The notes beneath the pieces are model-generated. The model saw only the letters and a list, made by a program, of their open reading frames with translations. It searched no databases and was not told the DNA's origin. From assembly GCA_003647645.1 (NCBI GenBank), contig QMNG01000004.1:1-56795 (forward strand): a DNA stretch of 56,795 nucleotides, read 5' to 3'. The position numbers and the translations under genes are program-made. Position 1 is the stretch's first letter, and each line of letters starts with the position of its first letter. This document shows positions 17,380 to 25,586 of the stretch, piece after piece. The stretch comes from a candidate division Kazan bacterium (GTDB lineage Bacteria; Patescibacteriota; Kazan-3B-28).

Positions 17380-18795
17380 ATGGTCAGAAGAAAAGAAAGT
17401 CCAAAAGATCAAGAACGTCGAGTCAAGATTACAAAAAAGGCACAGGCAGAGGAGCCAGAAGTAACCATGACGGGGAGCAGTCGGCTGATGCGGGCTCGTC
17501 GGACTGGCGGGGTTAAACGGACGTTCTGGTTGTTTGCATTTATTATTATTTTCTTGGGTGTAGGCTGGTTCGCTGCTAGGGCAATGATTGTCGGATTAGG
17601 CGGGGACAGCAGCAACTTTTGGGCAGGCCTGTTCAAAACCAGTTCAGTCAATCTGATTGGCGAGGAGGACGGCCGGGTTAATATATTGATACTGGGCCAT
17701 CCCGGTGGCGGTGATGAGGTAGATGGCCCGTTTTTGACAGACACGCTGATGGTAGCCAGCTACAACGTAGAGGATAATTATCTGCATCTTTTCTCGATTC
17801 CACGTGATACTTATGTCTCAATCGAGGACTACGGTATGAGTAAAATTAACGGAGTGTTTGAAATTGGCAGAACTAAATTTGACGATGGTCCGGGTACAGC
17901 AATGCGAACTGTGGGAGATTTACTGGGACTTGGTATTCCCTATTATGTCAAAATCGATTTCGAGGGATTCGAGCAGGTTATTGACAGCTTGGGCGGCGTT
18001 AACATTGAGGTAGAAAAAGATCTGCATGATCAGTATTATCCAACCCCTGACAAAGGCTATGAGACACTCGATATTCCGGCTGGTACATATACAATGGACG
18101 GGGCCATGGCGTTGAAGTATGCCCGTTCTCGCAAAACCACATCGGATTTTGACAGGGCCAGACGACAACAGAAAATTCTTTTAGCTTTACGTGACCGGGC
18201 TATGGACATGGAGTTGCTCACCGCTCCCAAAAAGGTGATCGAAATCAGCGAAATAGTTAAAGATCACTTCTCAACTAACCTAAAAACAGGTGAGATAGAG
18301 CGGGCGCTGGAATTAATGGTAGGCATTGATCCTGAAAGAATATATAACAAAGTGTTCGACGATGGGCCTAACGGTGTGCTCTACGGTACCAAAGTGGATG
18401 GCATTTTTGTTCTAAAACCAATAAACGATGACTACACTAAGATTAGTGACTCTGTTGCTCTAGCCCTTTCTCGAGTAGGTGATGAAGCAACAACGGATGA
18501 GGATGCTGATCTGGAGCCCCTGAAAGTAGAGGTGTTAAATGGCACTAATATTACCGGGCTGGCCGGTCGGACGCGAGATAAACTTGAACAGGCCGGTTTT
18601 GAGGTGGTAAGAGTTGGCAACAACCCAACCAGAGGATTCACTGACTCTATTATCTATGACGGAACCGGTGGAGGCAGGTTCAGTGCAATCAATCGGTTGG
18701 CCGATTTGATGAATGCGACTATTAGTGAAGATGATAGTATAACTCCGGGATCGGGAGCAAATGTCCGCCTGGTATTGGGCGAATCGGCAAAATAG
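17380..18795 (+). CDS. LytR-CpsA-Psr (LCP) family ligase with LytR_C domain
   Basis: A 471-residue membrane protein. A basic cytoplasmic tail of ~45 residues precedes one membrane helix (about 47-70). The LCP domain (about 100-265) contains VNILILGHPGG, the conserved DTLM, SIPRDTYV, KINGVFEIG and the RSRKTTSDFDRARRQQ segment with the arginines that hold the polyprenyl phosphate. The C-terminal LytR_C domain is at about 385-470 (VEVLNGTNITGLA). LCP enzymes move glycopolymers from a lipid carrier to the cell wall. A ribosome site (AAGGGGG) precedes the ATG. The GT2 at 3970 might make a substrate, which is speculation. Confidence 0.93.
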   Translation: MVRRKESPKDQERRVKITKKAQAEEPEVTMTGSSRLMRARRTGGVKRTFWLFAFIIIFLGVGWFAARAMIVGLGGDSSNFWAGLFKTSSVNLIGEEDGRVNILILGHPGGGDEVDGPFLTDTLMVASYNVEDNYLHLFSIPRDTYVSIEDYGMSKINGVFEIGRTKFDDGPGTAMRTVGDLLGLGIPYYVKIDFEGFEQVIDSLGGVNIEVEKDLHDQYYPTPDKGYETLDIPAGTYTMDGAMALKYARSRKTTSDFDRARRQQKILLALRDRAMDMELLTAPKKVIEISEIVKDHFSTNLKTGEIERALELMVGIDPERIYNKVFDDGPNGVLYGTKVDGIFVLKPINDDYTKISDSVALALSRVGDEATTDEDADLEPLKVEVLNGTNITGLAGRTRDKLEQAGFEVVRVGNNPTRGFTDSIIYDGTGGGRFSAINRLADLMNATISEDDSITPGSGANVRLVLGESAK

Positions 18796-18899
18796 TTTGA
18801 ATCTGCTCTATAGAGGATTTCAAAAGTGGGGCAAGGTGTTGTTTAATGTAAAAGTTGTGCTGTCTTGGATACAATTGATTCTAAAATCTTCTATAAAAT

Positions 18900-19688
18900 A
18901 TGATAAATGAGGTTCGTAGTTGGCTCTGGGATAATCGGAAAGTTTTAATTGTCATAGCGCTGTTCATAGGTGTGCTTGAGCTGGTCTATTTCGTTCCCTT
19001 TTATCTCATGTGGTGGACATTGGCCTTGGCAGTCATATTGGCCTTGGGCATCTGGTGGCTGAGCGGCTTTACCAGTGAGATTAGCAAATGGTGGCTGTTG
19101 TGGCTGGAGTCTATTTGGATGGTTGCCGGCGGTCTCGGCTTTTTGTTGTTCAATTTGCTGGATAATTGGCAGTTTCAGATTGCTGCTGCGGTTTTGGCGA
19201 TTATTGTGTTTGCTATGATCAGGGCATATGAGATTTATCTAACGACTGGTAAATGGCCGGTGCGGGCATTTGCCTTTCTCAATTTTCTTAATGTTTTGGC
19301 CTTTTTCTTTGTTAGTGCCGGTCTGCTGTCAGCTGCCGACTTTTATTCCTTAAATCTGGGTGTACTGCTGATAGGCTTTGCGGCTCAAGTACTCCTAGCG
19401 ATTAACTTAAGGTTCTGGCGCGAGGGGGTGGCCTCTGTACGCAAATGGCTCTACGCCACAATTACTGTATTGGTGATGGAAGAGATCTTGTGGATCGTTA
19501 GTTCATGGCATCGGGGTGTTTATCTTAAAAGTTTTCTTCTAACTATTATTTTTTATATTTTTGCTGATTTTATAATGCACTACAGCCGAGGTAGCTTAAC
19601 AGTGAAGGTTGCAGTAGAATATGTCGGCTTGGTTCTGCTTTTGTTGGTAGCGATGTTTGTATTTGACTGGTTGTTTATTTTGCAATAA
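18900..19688 (+). CDS. Hypothetical polytopic membrane protein
   Basis: A 262-residue protein with eight or nine hydrophobic segments and many tryptophans. The loops are short, with a few charged motifs (RAYEIYLTTGKW near 106, NLRFWREGV near 170). No transporter or enzyme motif is seen and I do not recognise the family. It lies between an LCP ligase and an HtrA protease on the same strand, both acting at the envelope. There is no obvious ribosome site. Confidence 0.7.
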   Translation: MINEVRSWLWDNRKVLIVIALFIGVLELVYFVPFYLMWWTLALAVILALGIWWLSGFTSEISKWWLLWLESIWMVAGGLGFLLFNLLDNWQFQIAAAVLAIIVFAMIRAYEIYLTTGKWPVRAFAFLNFLNVLAFFFVSAGLLSAADFYSLNLGVLLIGFAAQVLLAINLRFWREGVASVRKWLYATITVLVMEEILWIVSSWHRGVYLKSFLLTIIFYIFADFIMHYSRGSLTVKVAVEYVGLVLLLLVAMFVFDWLFILQ

Positions 19689-19749
19689 GTGTAAACATTA
19701 AAAATTTAACGGCTTGTTCTTGAGCAGTTAGTGAGATAAGAGTTTTTGG

Positions 19750-19755
19750 TATAAT
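19750..19755 (+). promoter_or_regulatory. -10 box of htrA
   Basis: A perfect TATAAT stands seven bases before the htrA ATG, so transcription should begin at or next to the start codon. No clear -35 hexamer is seen. Confidence 0.65.
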
Positions 19756-19762
19756 AGTTCCC

Positions 19763-20869
19763 ATGGGAAATGTAAACTTCAAGCAGTGGAGTGTGGTTAT
19801 TGTGGTTGCTCTAATCGCTGGCGTACTGTCGGGTTGGGGAACGGTTTGGTATTTATCTTCAGAGAAGCCAGAAACGGTTTTTAATCGGACAGAAAGTGTC
19901 ACACTTAATGAAGACTCGGCAATCATCCATGCTGTGGAGAAAGTTTTGCCTAGTGTGGTGAGCATCATCAGCAGTGAGAATGTCAGAAATATATTTGGTG
20001 GCGTATTTGAGCAGCGGGGAGCCGGCACGGGTTTTGTTATCAGCTCCAACGGTCTGATTGCAACCAATAAACATGTAGTTGAATCCGATAGAGCAGATTA
20101 TCGGGTGATTACCTATAATGGCGACAGTTTTGACGCTGAAATAGTTGCCAAAGATCCGCTTGCTGATTTGGCTATCTTAAAAATAAAAGCCAAAGATCTG
20201 CCTGTGGTTGAGTTGGGTAACTCTGATGAGGTGGTGTTAGGCCAGAGGGTTATTGCTATTGGAAATGCTTTGGGCGAATATCAAAACAGTGTGACTACCG
20301 GTATTATCTCAGGTATCGGCAGAACGATAACGGCAATTAATCAGGCTGGTCAACAAGAGAGGTTAGAGGACGTTATTCAAACTGATGCAGCAATCAATCC
20401 CGGCAATTCTGGCGGTCCCCTAGTTAATTTAGCTGGACAGGTAGTGGGAATTAATACTGCTATTGATAATCAAGGACGGCTGGTGGGATTTGCAATTCCG
20501 ATCAATAGTGTTCAATCGGCAATTGAATCTGTACTGAAGAGCGGCGAAATAACCCGGCCCAGATTAGGTATCCGCTACATTCCCATTACTAAGGAGTTTG
20601 CTGCATTGAACAATATGGATATTGTACAGGGAGCGCTAGTGGCTCGGGGCGAAACAGAGGCTGAACTGGCTGTGCAGCCGGGAGGCCCAGCCGACTTAGC
20701 CGGGATTAAAGAGGGCGATATTATCATTTCTATCGGGGGAGAGGAAATTACCGAAGCCAGAAGTTTGATAGCAATTTTGCAGAATTTTAAACCGGGTGAT
20801 TCAGTGCAGGTGAAATTTATTCGCGAAGGTAAGGAAAGGCAGGTAACAGTCAGATTGGGCAAACTTTAG
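19763..20869 (+). CDS. htrA: HtrA/DegP-type serine protease with PDZ domain
   Basis: A 368-residue S1C protease. One N-terminal membrane helix (about 9-29) anchors it outside the cytoplasmic membrane. The catalytic triad is present: His in ATNKHVV (about 103), Asp in DPLADLAIL (about 135) and Ser in NPGNSGGPL (about 214). One PDZ domain follows (about 270-365; PGGPADLAGIKEGDIIISI). It should degrade misfolded exported proteins. Transcription is probably leaderless (TATAAT at 19750). Confidence 0.95.
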   Translation: MGNVNFKQWSVVIVVALIAGVLSGWGTVWYLSSEKPETVFNRTESVTLNEDSAIIHAVEKVLPSVVSIISSENVRNIFGGVFEQRGAGTGFVISSNGLIATNKHVVESDRADYRVITYNGDSFDAEIVAKDPLADLAILKIKAKDLPVVELGNSDEVVLGQRVIAIGNALGEYQNSVTTGIISGIGRTITAINQAGQQERLEDVIQTDAAINPGNSGGPLVNLAGQVVGINTAIDNQGRLVGFAIPINSVQSAIESVLKSGEITRPRLGIRYIPITKEFAALNNMDIVQGALVARGETEAELAVQPGGPADLAGIKEGDIIISIGGEEITEARSLIAILQNFKPGDSVQVKFIREGKERQVTVRLGKL

Positions 20870-20888
20870 AAATAACTCATACCAAACT

Positions 20889-20927
20889 CAAAACTCCGCT
20901 CGAGCTGTACAGCAGAGCGGAGTTTTG
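20889..20927. terminator. Bidirectional terminator between htrA and the MscS-like gene
   Basis: CAAAACTCCGCTC and GAGCGGAGTTTTG form a 13-pair stem with a 13-base loop; A and T runs on either side let it work for both convergent genes. Confidence 0.85.
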
Positions 20928-20946
20928 ATTATGATCACAAGATAAC

Positions 20947-21642
20947 TTACTTCTTGTGGCCGACTTCTTTCCTAATGTCATCCAGAGTTTCAGAAGCAGC
21001 TTTTTGTCCCCCCAAACCGAAGGCCAAACCACCGGCCAGAGCAACCATAAAGAAGATGGCAGTGATAAGACGGTCGACAATTGAGGCAGCAATGCCCAGC
21101 TGGTTCAAAGCCACCAAAATGGTGAAGATGTAAATTACCCACTTGGTAGTAGCAGCCAGAAATTGTGCTGCGTGGACTTTGGCGGCTCCAACTGCACCGC
21201 GGACAAGACCTGCAAAGAAGTGCGCTGCTAGCACACCAATAAGCAGGATAGCGATGGCCACGAATACGTTGGGAATATAGACCAAAATCTGGTTAAGGAA
21301 GTCAGTCACTTTAGACAAGCCGAGAACATCTGCAGCGGCCAAGAAGGCGACCAATAATATGGTCCATTTGACCAATGCTCCCACAAACTCTGAAACTTCT
21401 AGCTCAAAACCAGACTTTTCAAACAGGGTTTTGGTGCCCACTCGGTTCAAGGCAGCGTCAACCCGAAGTTGTTTTAAGATTTGAGTTACCAGTCTGTCCA
21501 AACCAACTGCCACAATCCAGCCCACTAAGAGGATGATAACAGCGCCAACTAAGTTTGGCAGAAAGACCAGGAAACGTCCCCAAATATCTTCTAACGGGTT
21601 TAGAACGGCGTTGCCCCATACGGCAAAAAGATTTTCTTGCAT
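20947..21642 (-). CDS. MscS-related membrane protein with TM-helix repeats
   Basis: A 231-residue protein with about five membrane segments. It carries repeated motifs of the type found in the conserved TM-helix family related to small mechanosensitive channels (PNLVGAVIILLVGWIVA and PNVFVAIAILLIGVLAA; ALNRVGTKTLFEKSGFELE). The MscS beta domain is absent: the protein ends soon after GLGGQKAASETLDDIRKE. It may form a simple channel or regulate one; function is inferred from fold only. The ATG at 21642 follows GGGGA by five bases; a GTG 12 bases upstream is less likely. Confidence 0.8.
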   Translation of the reverse strand: MQENLFAVWGNAVLNPLEDIWGRFLVFLPNLVGAVIILLVGWIVAVGLDRLVTQILKQLRVDAALNRVGTKTLFEKSGFELEVSEFVGALVKWTILLVAFLAAADVLGLSKVTDFLNQILVYIPNVFVAIAILLIGVLAAHFFAGLVRGAVGAAKVHAAQFLAATTKWVIYIFTILVALNQLGIAASIVDRLITAIFFMVALAGGLAFGLGGQKAASETLDDIRKEVGHKK

Positions 21643-21784
21643 CTTGTTCCCCACAAATTATTTTTTATTATGCGCGCATAGATGATTCCATAGTTTCGAC
21701 CCTATAAGTCAATGAACAAAACGTCCCAATGACAAGTATATTATAACCAAAAATTGTTAATTTTGCCACTTGGCAATATTTGTT

Positions 21785-21871
21785 TGGTGGCGCGGGTGGG
21801 ACTCGAACCCACACATCCTCTCGGACACATGGTCCTAAACCATGCGTGTCTACCAATTCCACCACCGCGCC
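21785..21871 (-). tRNA. tRNA-Leu (anticodon TAG)
   Basis: Read on the minus strand: acceptor GGCGCGG/CCGCGCC, D arm GTGG...with GGTAG, anticodon stem CATGG/CCATG with loop TTTAGGA (TAG), a long variable arm (TGTCCGAGAGGATGT) typical of tRNA-Leu, T stem GTGGG/CCCAC and an encoded CCA. Length 87 nt. Confidence 0.96.
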
Positions 21872-21993
21872 ATAACCAATATGCCTGTCCCGTAAACGGC
21901 ACTACCGTGGTAAGGGAATGTAACCCATTTTACAGCAAGGAACCGTATGATGCCTACCGTTCCACCGTCTCATTATGATTCTCACCGTCTGTT

Positions 21994-22674
21994 CTAGACT
22001 GTGATTCGGTCTTTTAAATTATTAAACTTGCTATCGCTGATGCCATAAACCTTCTTTATTTCATCAATATCAGAGAAACCACCGTTCTGTAAACGATAAT
22101 CTATAATTCTCTGAGCTGTGATGGGACCAATGCCTGGGAGGCTATCAAGCTCTGAATTTGTGGCAGTATTAATGTTTATCAAATCAGTAATTTGGTTATT
22201 ACTGGTGTCTGTAGCGGAGTTGCTGGACGAATAGGATGGAGGGCTAATATAAACTATTTGGTTGTCGCCAATTTTGGGTAAGTAGATTTTGCTGTGATTA
22301 TCTACCAAAGCTGCACGATTAATATTGCGGGCGATTTCATCTATATCGGCTTCCGGACTAAATCCGCCGGCTGCGGCAATAGCATCTTCAATTATGCTTT
22401 CTGCGTCTAGCTCATAAACTCCAGGATGGTTAACTCCACCACTAACATCCACAACTAATTTTAAACTGTGGCCGACAATATTTTCTTGGTCGGTAACAAA
22501 AATATCGTCGTCCTCGGCTAGGGTGCTGACCGGAGGTGTCAGAATAAGATAAATACCAATAGCGGAGATGATCAGCAGAATTCCCAATATCCAGTATTTG
22601 TACTGCTCGAAGAACTCCAGTTTATTTCTTTCTAATTCAGGCTCGGGTGTAAAAGGCGAGAGAAGTGTCTCCAT
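21994..22674 (-). CDS. comEA: ComEA-family DNA uptake protein
   Basis: A 226-residue membrane-anchored protein. One helix at about 29-47, then an SLBB domain (about 72-135; VDVSGGVNHPGVYEL), a short linker, and a C-terminal helix-hairpin-helix pair (about 160-226; ININTATNSELDSLPGIG, then RIIDYRLQNGGF). ComEA binds incoming DNA at the surface during natural transformation. The start overlaps the 3' end of rsmD by 38 bases in another frame, so the two genes are coupled. Confidence 0.93.
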   Translation of the reverse strand: METLLSPFTPEPELERNKLEFFEQYKYWILGILLIISAIGIYLILTPPVSTLAEDDDIFVTDQENIVGHSLKLVVDVSGGVNHPGVYELDAESIIEDAIAAAGGFSPEADIDEIARNINRAALVDNHSKIYLPKIGDNQIVYISPPSYSSSNSATDTSNNQITDLININTATNSELDSLPGIGPITAQRIIDYRLQNGGFSDIDEIKKVYGISDSKFNNLKDRITV

Positions 22675-23158
22675 ATCGTTTTTGATTTATGATTCTTAAA
22701 TTAGGGTTTCTTGGAGGCTTTGCGCTGCTGCGATATTCAATGACCAATACTCCCTCATCAGCCAGCAAATCTTCCCATCCGGTGATGTCAAGTGCATCGT
22801 CATACCACGGAGCAGCAAAGATGACATCATAAGTAGCCCGATTTGCCAGAACAAAATCCTCCACTCTCATAAGCCTGACAGTTGCCTCCTTTATGTTGAG
22901 CAATTTTAGATTTTGTTTGATTAAATTGTAGTGACTTCTGTCCTTTTCAATAAAGACAGCATGGGCTGCTCCCCGGCTCAACGCTTCGATGCCAACAGCT
23001 CCGCTGCCCGCAAAGAGGTCAAGAAATTTAGTATCAATAACCTTGTTGCCCAAAATATCAAAAACGGCTTTGCGGACCTTGTCTGTGGCCGGACGCAGAG
23101 TTGGTGCACTTTTGAGTATCCTGCTACCAAATTTTCCGCCAGTGATTCTTAGATTCAT
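22637..23158 (-). CDS. rsmD: RsmD-like 16S rRNA methyltransferase with altered motif IV
   Basis: A 173-residue Rossmann methyltransferase. It has the RsmD N-terminus MNLRITGGKFGSR, the RPATDKVRKAVFDIL block, the SAM-binding LDLFAGSGAVGIEALSRGA and the acidic VFIEKD. The catalytic motif IV, normally DPPY, reads AAPWY here (about residue 113), so the essential Asp is missing. The family methylates G966 (E. coli numbering) of 16S rRNA. Either this protein is inactive, uses another residue, or CPR enzymes differ. It ends inside comEA. Confidence 0.85.
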   Translation of the reverse strand: MNLRITGGKFGSRILKSAPTLRPATDKVRKAVFDILGNKVIDTKFLDLFAGSGAVGIEALSRGAAHAVFIEKDRSHYNLIKQNLKLLNIKEATVRLMRVEDFVLANRATYDVIFAAPWYDDALDITGWEDLLADEGVLVIEYRSSAKPPRNPNLRIINQKRYGDTSLAFYTRA

Positions 23159-23182
23159 CTTTTTGCTTCGTGATTCAGGTTT

Positions 23183-25222
23183 TTATTCTCTGTGCATTAT
23201 GGCATCGTTTATGTTAATTCGACTCGCCAACATAGGCGACTGGGTCAGCTCTGGGTCTTTTTCCAGCATCTCCCTGGCTGCGTTTCGAGCGATCTTGATA
23301 GCCTCTGTGTTTGTCCAGTCAGCTAGTTTATATTTTATAAATCCGGCTTGGAGCTGGCCGAATAGGGCCCCGGGGCCCCGTGTTTTCAGGTCCAGTTCGG
23401 CCAACTTGAAGCCATCGTCTAGTTTGGCGAATTCTTCCAGCCGTCTAATTATCAACTCATCATCCAGGCTGGGAATAACGTAACAATATGATTGTAAATC
23501 ACTTCTGCCAACCCGCCCCCGGAGCTGGTGCATTTGCGCAAGCCCAAAGCGTTCGGCGCTTTCTATAGATATAACGGTGGCATTGGGAATATCAATGCCG
23601 ACTTCAATTACGGTGGTTGATACCAAAACCTTGATCTTACCGCTTTCAAAGTCCTTCATAATTTTTTGTTTGATTACGGCATCGAGTCCGCCGTGGAGCA
23701 GACCAACTTTAACATTGGGAAATTCATTTTTAATATGTTCAAATTCTTGTTCAACCGATTTAGCTGAGATGGTTTTACTCTCCTTGATTAAAGGGGCAAC
23801 AATAAATGCTTGGTGATTCTTTTTGACCTCTTCCAATATTTTTTGGTAGGCAACCTTTCTTGTTTTCTCGGTCAGAACTTGTGTGATAATCCTTGGCCGT
23901 TGACTGGGTTTGCTAGCAATTATCGATATATCCAAATCCCCAAAAATGCCCAGAGCTAGAGAACGGGGGATGGGGGTTGCTGTCAGAGAAATAAAGTGCG
24001 GCAAAAACTCTTGGTCGGATGGATGTTTGTCTGGATGGGTCTTATGTTTCAGGGCCTCACGTTGTTTGACTCCAAAGCGGTGCTGTTCGTCGATAACTAC
24101 AAGGTTTAGGTTTTTGAACTGAACGTTGTTATAAATCAACGCGTGTGTACCGATGACAATATCAGCGTCGCCGGGGCCCTTGTTGAAAGCATTAGTGCGG
24201 AGAGCTACAGTGGTGTTCATTTTGTCAAAGAGTGGTTTAAGTTTGTCAAAATGCTGATTAGCTAATACCTCCGTCGGTGCCATCATCGCGGACTGGAAGC
24301 CGGATTGTTTAGCCGCTATCATTGCAATTGCCACAACAATAGTTTTTCCCGATCCCACATCGCCCTCAAGTAGGCGGCTGGCGGGGGATTTTTGGGAAAT
24401 ATCTTGTAAAATTTCCCAGAGAGCCTGTTTCTGAGAATCAGTCAATTTGAACGGTAGTTGTTCAAGTACTTTTTTCACTAGGCCAACATCTGTCGGAATT
24501 GGGTGGGCGGCCTGCTTTTTGAGGTAATTTTTTATTTGCTGAATTGTCAACTGGGTGGTTAACAGTTCGTCAAAAGCCAAGCGGTCTTTGGCAGTTTGAA
24601 GCGTTTCAAGCGACATAGGAAAATGGATTTCGGTCAGTGCGTTATTCAGAGGCAATAATTTATATTTTTTTACAACCGCCGCTGGCAGAATTTCTGGCCA
24701 TTGGCTTATTGTTTTCACTAAGCCCTTCATAATTCGACGGAACATCTTGGAAGAAATATTTTTGTGCTCGGGATAGACGGGAATAATTCGACCGCTGTGT
24801 AACGGGGTATCGGAGACTGTTTCAAAGTTGGGATTGATCATTTGCAAGCCATTTCGGTTTTTATCAACCTTGCCGGTGAAGAAGTATTCCTTATCCTTTT
24901 TTAATGAAGTTCTAAGATATGGCTGATTGAACCAAATTAATGATATCTGGCCAGAGTCATCGACGGCTCTGGCTTGGGTGAGGTACATTCTCTTGATCGG
25001 TGAACGGAAAGTAGAGATCGCAGCTAATTTAGCCCTGATGGTGAATTTGTCACCGGACGGGACTAGGTCAGCAATGGCAATAATTTGGCTTAAATCCTCC
25101 CAAGCTCTGGGGAAATAGTATATTAGGTCATCTATATTTTTTATATTCAAATCGGCTAAAATCTCAGCTATTTTGGGACCAACATAAGGAATAGATTGAA
25201 GCCCGAGAGTGGTTACTGCCAT
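23183..25222 (-). CDS. recG: ATP-dependent DNA helicase RecG
   Basis: A 679-residue superfamily 2 helicase. The N-terminal wedge/OB domain (about 60-160) contains the LAAISTFRSPIKRMYLT segment. Helicase motifs: Walker A in EGDVGSGKT (about 285), TEVLANQH, the DEQH box in VIDEQHRFG (about 380), TATPIPR, and motifs V-VI in TTVIEVGIDIPNATV and QLRGRVGRS. It regresses stalled forks and unwinds branched DNA. A TAGAAT box six bases before the ATG suggests a leaderless message. Confidence 0.97.
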   Translation of the reverse strand: MAVTTLGLQSIPYVGPKIAEILADLNIKNIDDLIYYFPRAWEDLSQIIAIADLVPSGDKFTIRAKLAAISTFRSPIKRMYLTQARAVDDSGQISLIWFNQPYLRTSLKKDKEYFFTGKVDKNRNGLQMINPNFETVSDTPLHSGRIIPVYPEHKNISSKMFRRIMKGLVKTISQWPEILPAAVVKKYKLLPLNNALTEIHFPMSLETLQTAKDRLAFDELLTTQLTIQQIKNYLKKQAAHPIPTDVGLVKKVLEQLPFKLTDSQKQALWEILQDISQKSPASRLLEGDVGSGKTIVVAIAMIAAKQSGFQSAMMAPTEVLANQHFDKLKPLFDKMNTTVALRTNAFNKGPGDADIVIGTHALIYNNVQFKNLNLVVIDEQHRFGVKQREALKHKTHPDKHPSDQEFLPHFISLTATPIPRSLALGIFGDLDISIIASKPSQRPRIITQVLTEKTRKVAYQKILEEVKKNHQAFIVAPLIKESKTISAKSVEQEFEHIKNEFPNVKVGLLHGGLDAVIKQKIMKDFESGKIKVLVSTTVIEVGIDIPNATVISIESAERFGLAQMHQLRGRVGRSDLQSYCYVIPSLDDELIIRRLEEFAKLDDGFKLAELDLKTRGPGALFGQLQAGFIKYKLADWTNTEAIKIARNAAREMLEKDPELTQSPMLASRININDAIMHRE

Positions 25223-25333
25223 ATTGTTATTCTATCATTTAATACTATAAGAAGACGTTTTTTAGATTCTGCTTTAAAACATCGACTCCAGATGCCAATT
25301 GATGAAAAAGTAGCTCCCAGAGCAGAAAAACTC

Positions 25334-25362
25334 TTGACTCAAAGCAGAAAGTATAGTACAAT
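25334..25362 (+). promoter_or_regulatory. Strong promoter of the 55-residue gene
   Basis: TTGACT at 25334-25339 and TACAAT at 25357-25362 with a 17-base spacer, one of the best promoter matches in the window. The leader is about 47 nt and carries two G-rich ribosome-site candidates. Confidence 0.75.
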
Positions 25363-25415
25363 GAAAGCGATATAGTATTAAAAATAGGAGGGCAAGGAGG
25401 GGGAGTACATTCACT

Positions 25416-25583
25416 ATGAAAACCCCTAAAAAGATTATAGATTTTACGGGACTGGAGTTTCGTCCCGATCGGCGGCCGGCCGCTAGACTTCGCCGCAGGG
25501 CTCAGGTGTTAAAAGCGAAAAGAGAGACGGGCAATGTGTCTCGTAATGTGAGAACTATTTTAGGGGAAATGTTTGGGCTTTAG
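25416..25583 (+). CDS. Small basic protein, 55 residues
   Basis: An ORF of 55 codons with strong signals: a consensus promoter (25334), and AAGGAGGGGG about 11 bases before the ATG. The product is very basic, with an Arg-rich centre (RPDRRPAARLRRRAQVLKAK) and a C-terminus VRTILGEMFGL that could form an amphipathic helix. It has no cysteine and no membrane segment. It could bind nucleic acid or the ribosome, but no family is recognised. Its stop lies three bases from the convergent tyrS stop. Confidence 0.7.
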   Translation: MKTPKKIIDFTGLEFRPDRRPAARLRRRAQVLKAKRETGNVSRNVRTILGEMFGL

Positions 25584-25586
25584 GGG

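Noticed and set aside
21872-21993. Feature in the gap between tRNA-Leu and comEA
   Set aside because: Contains weak promoter-like and palindromic bits only; nothing specific enough to call.
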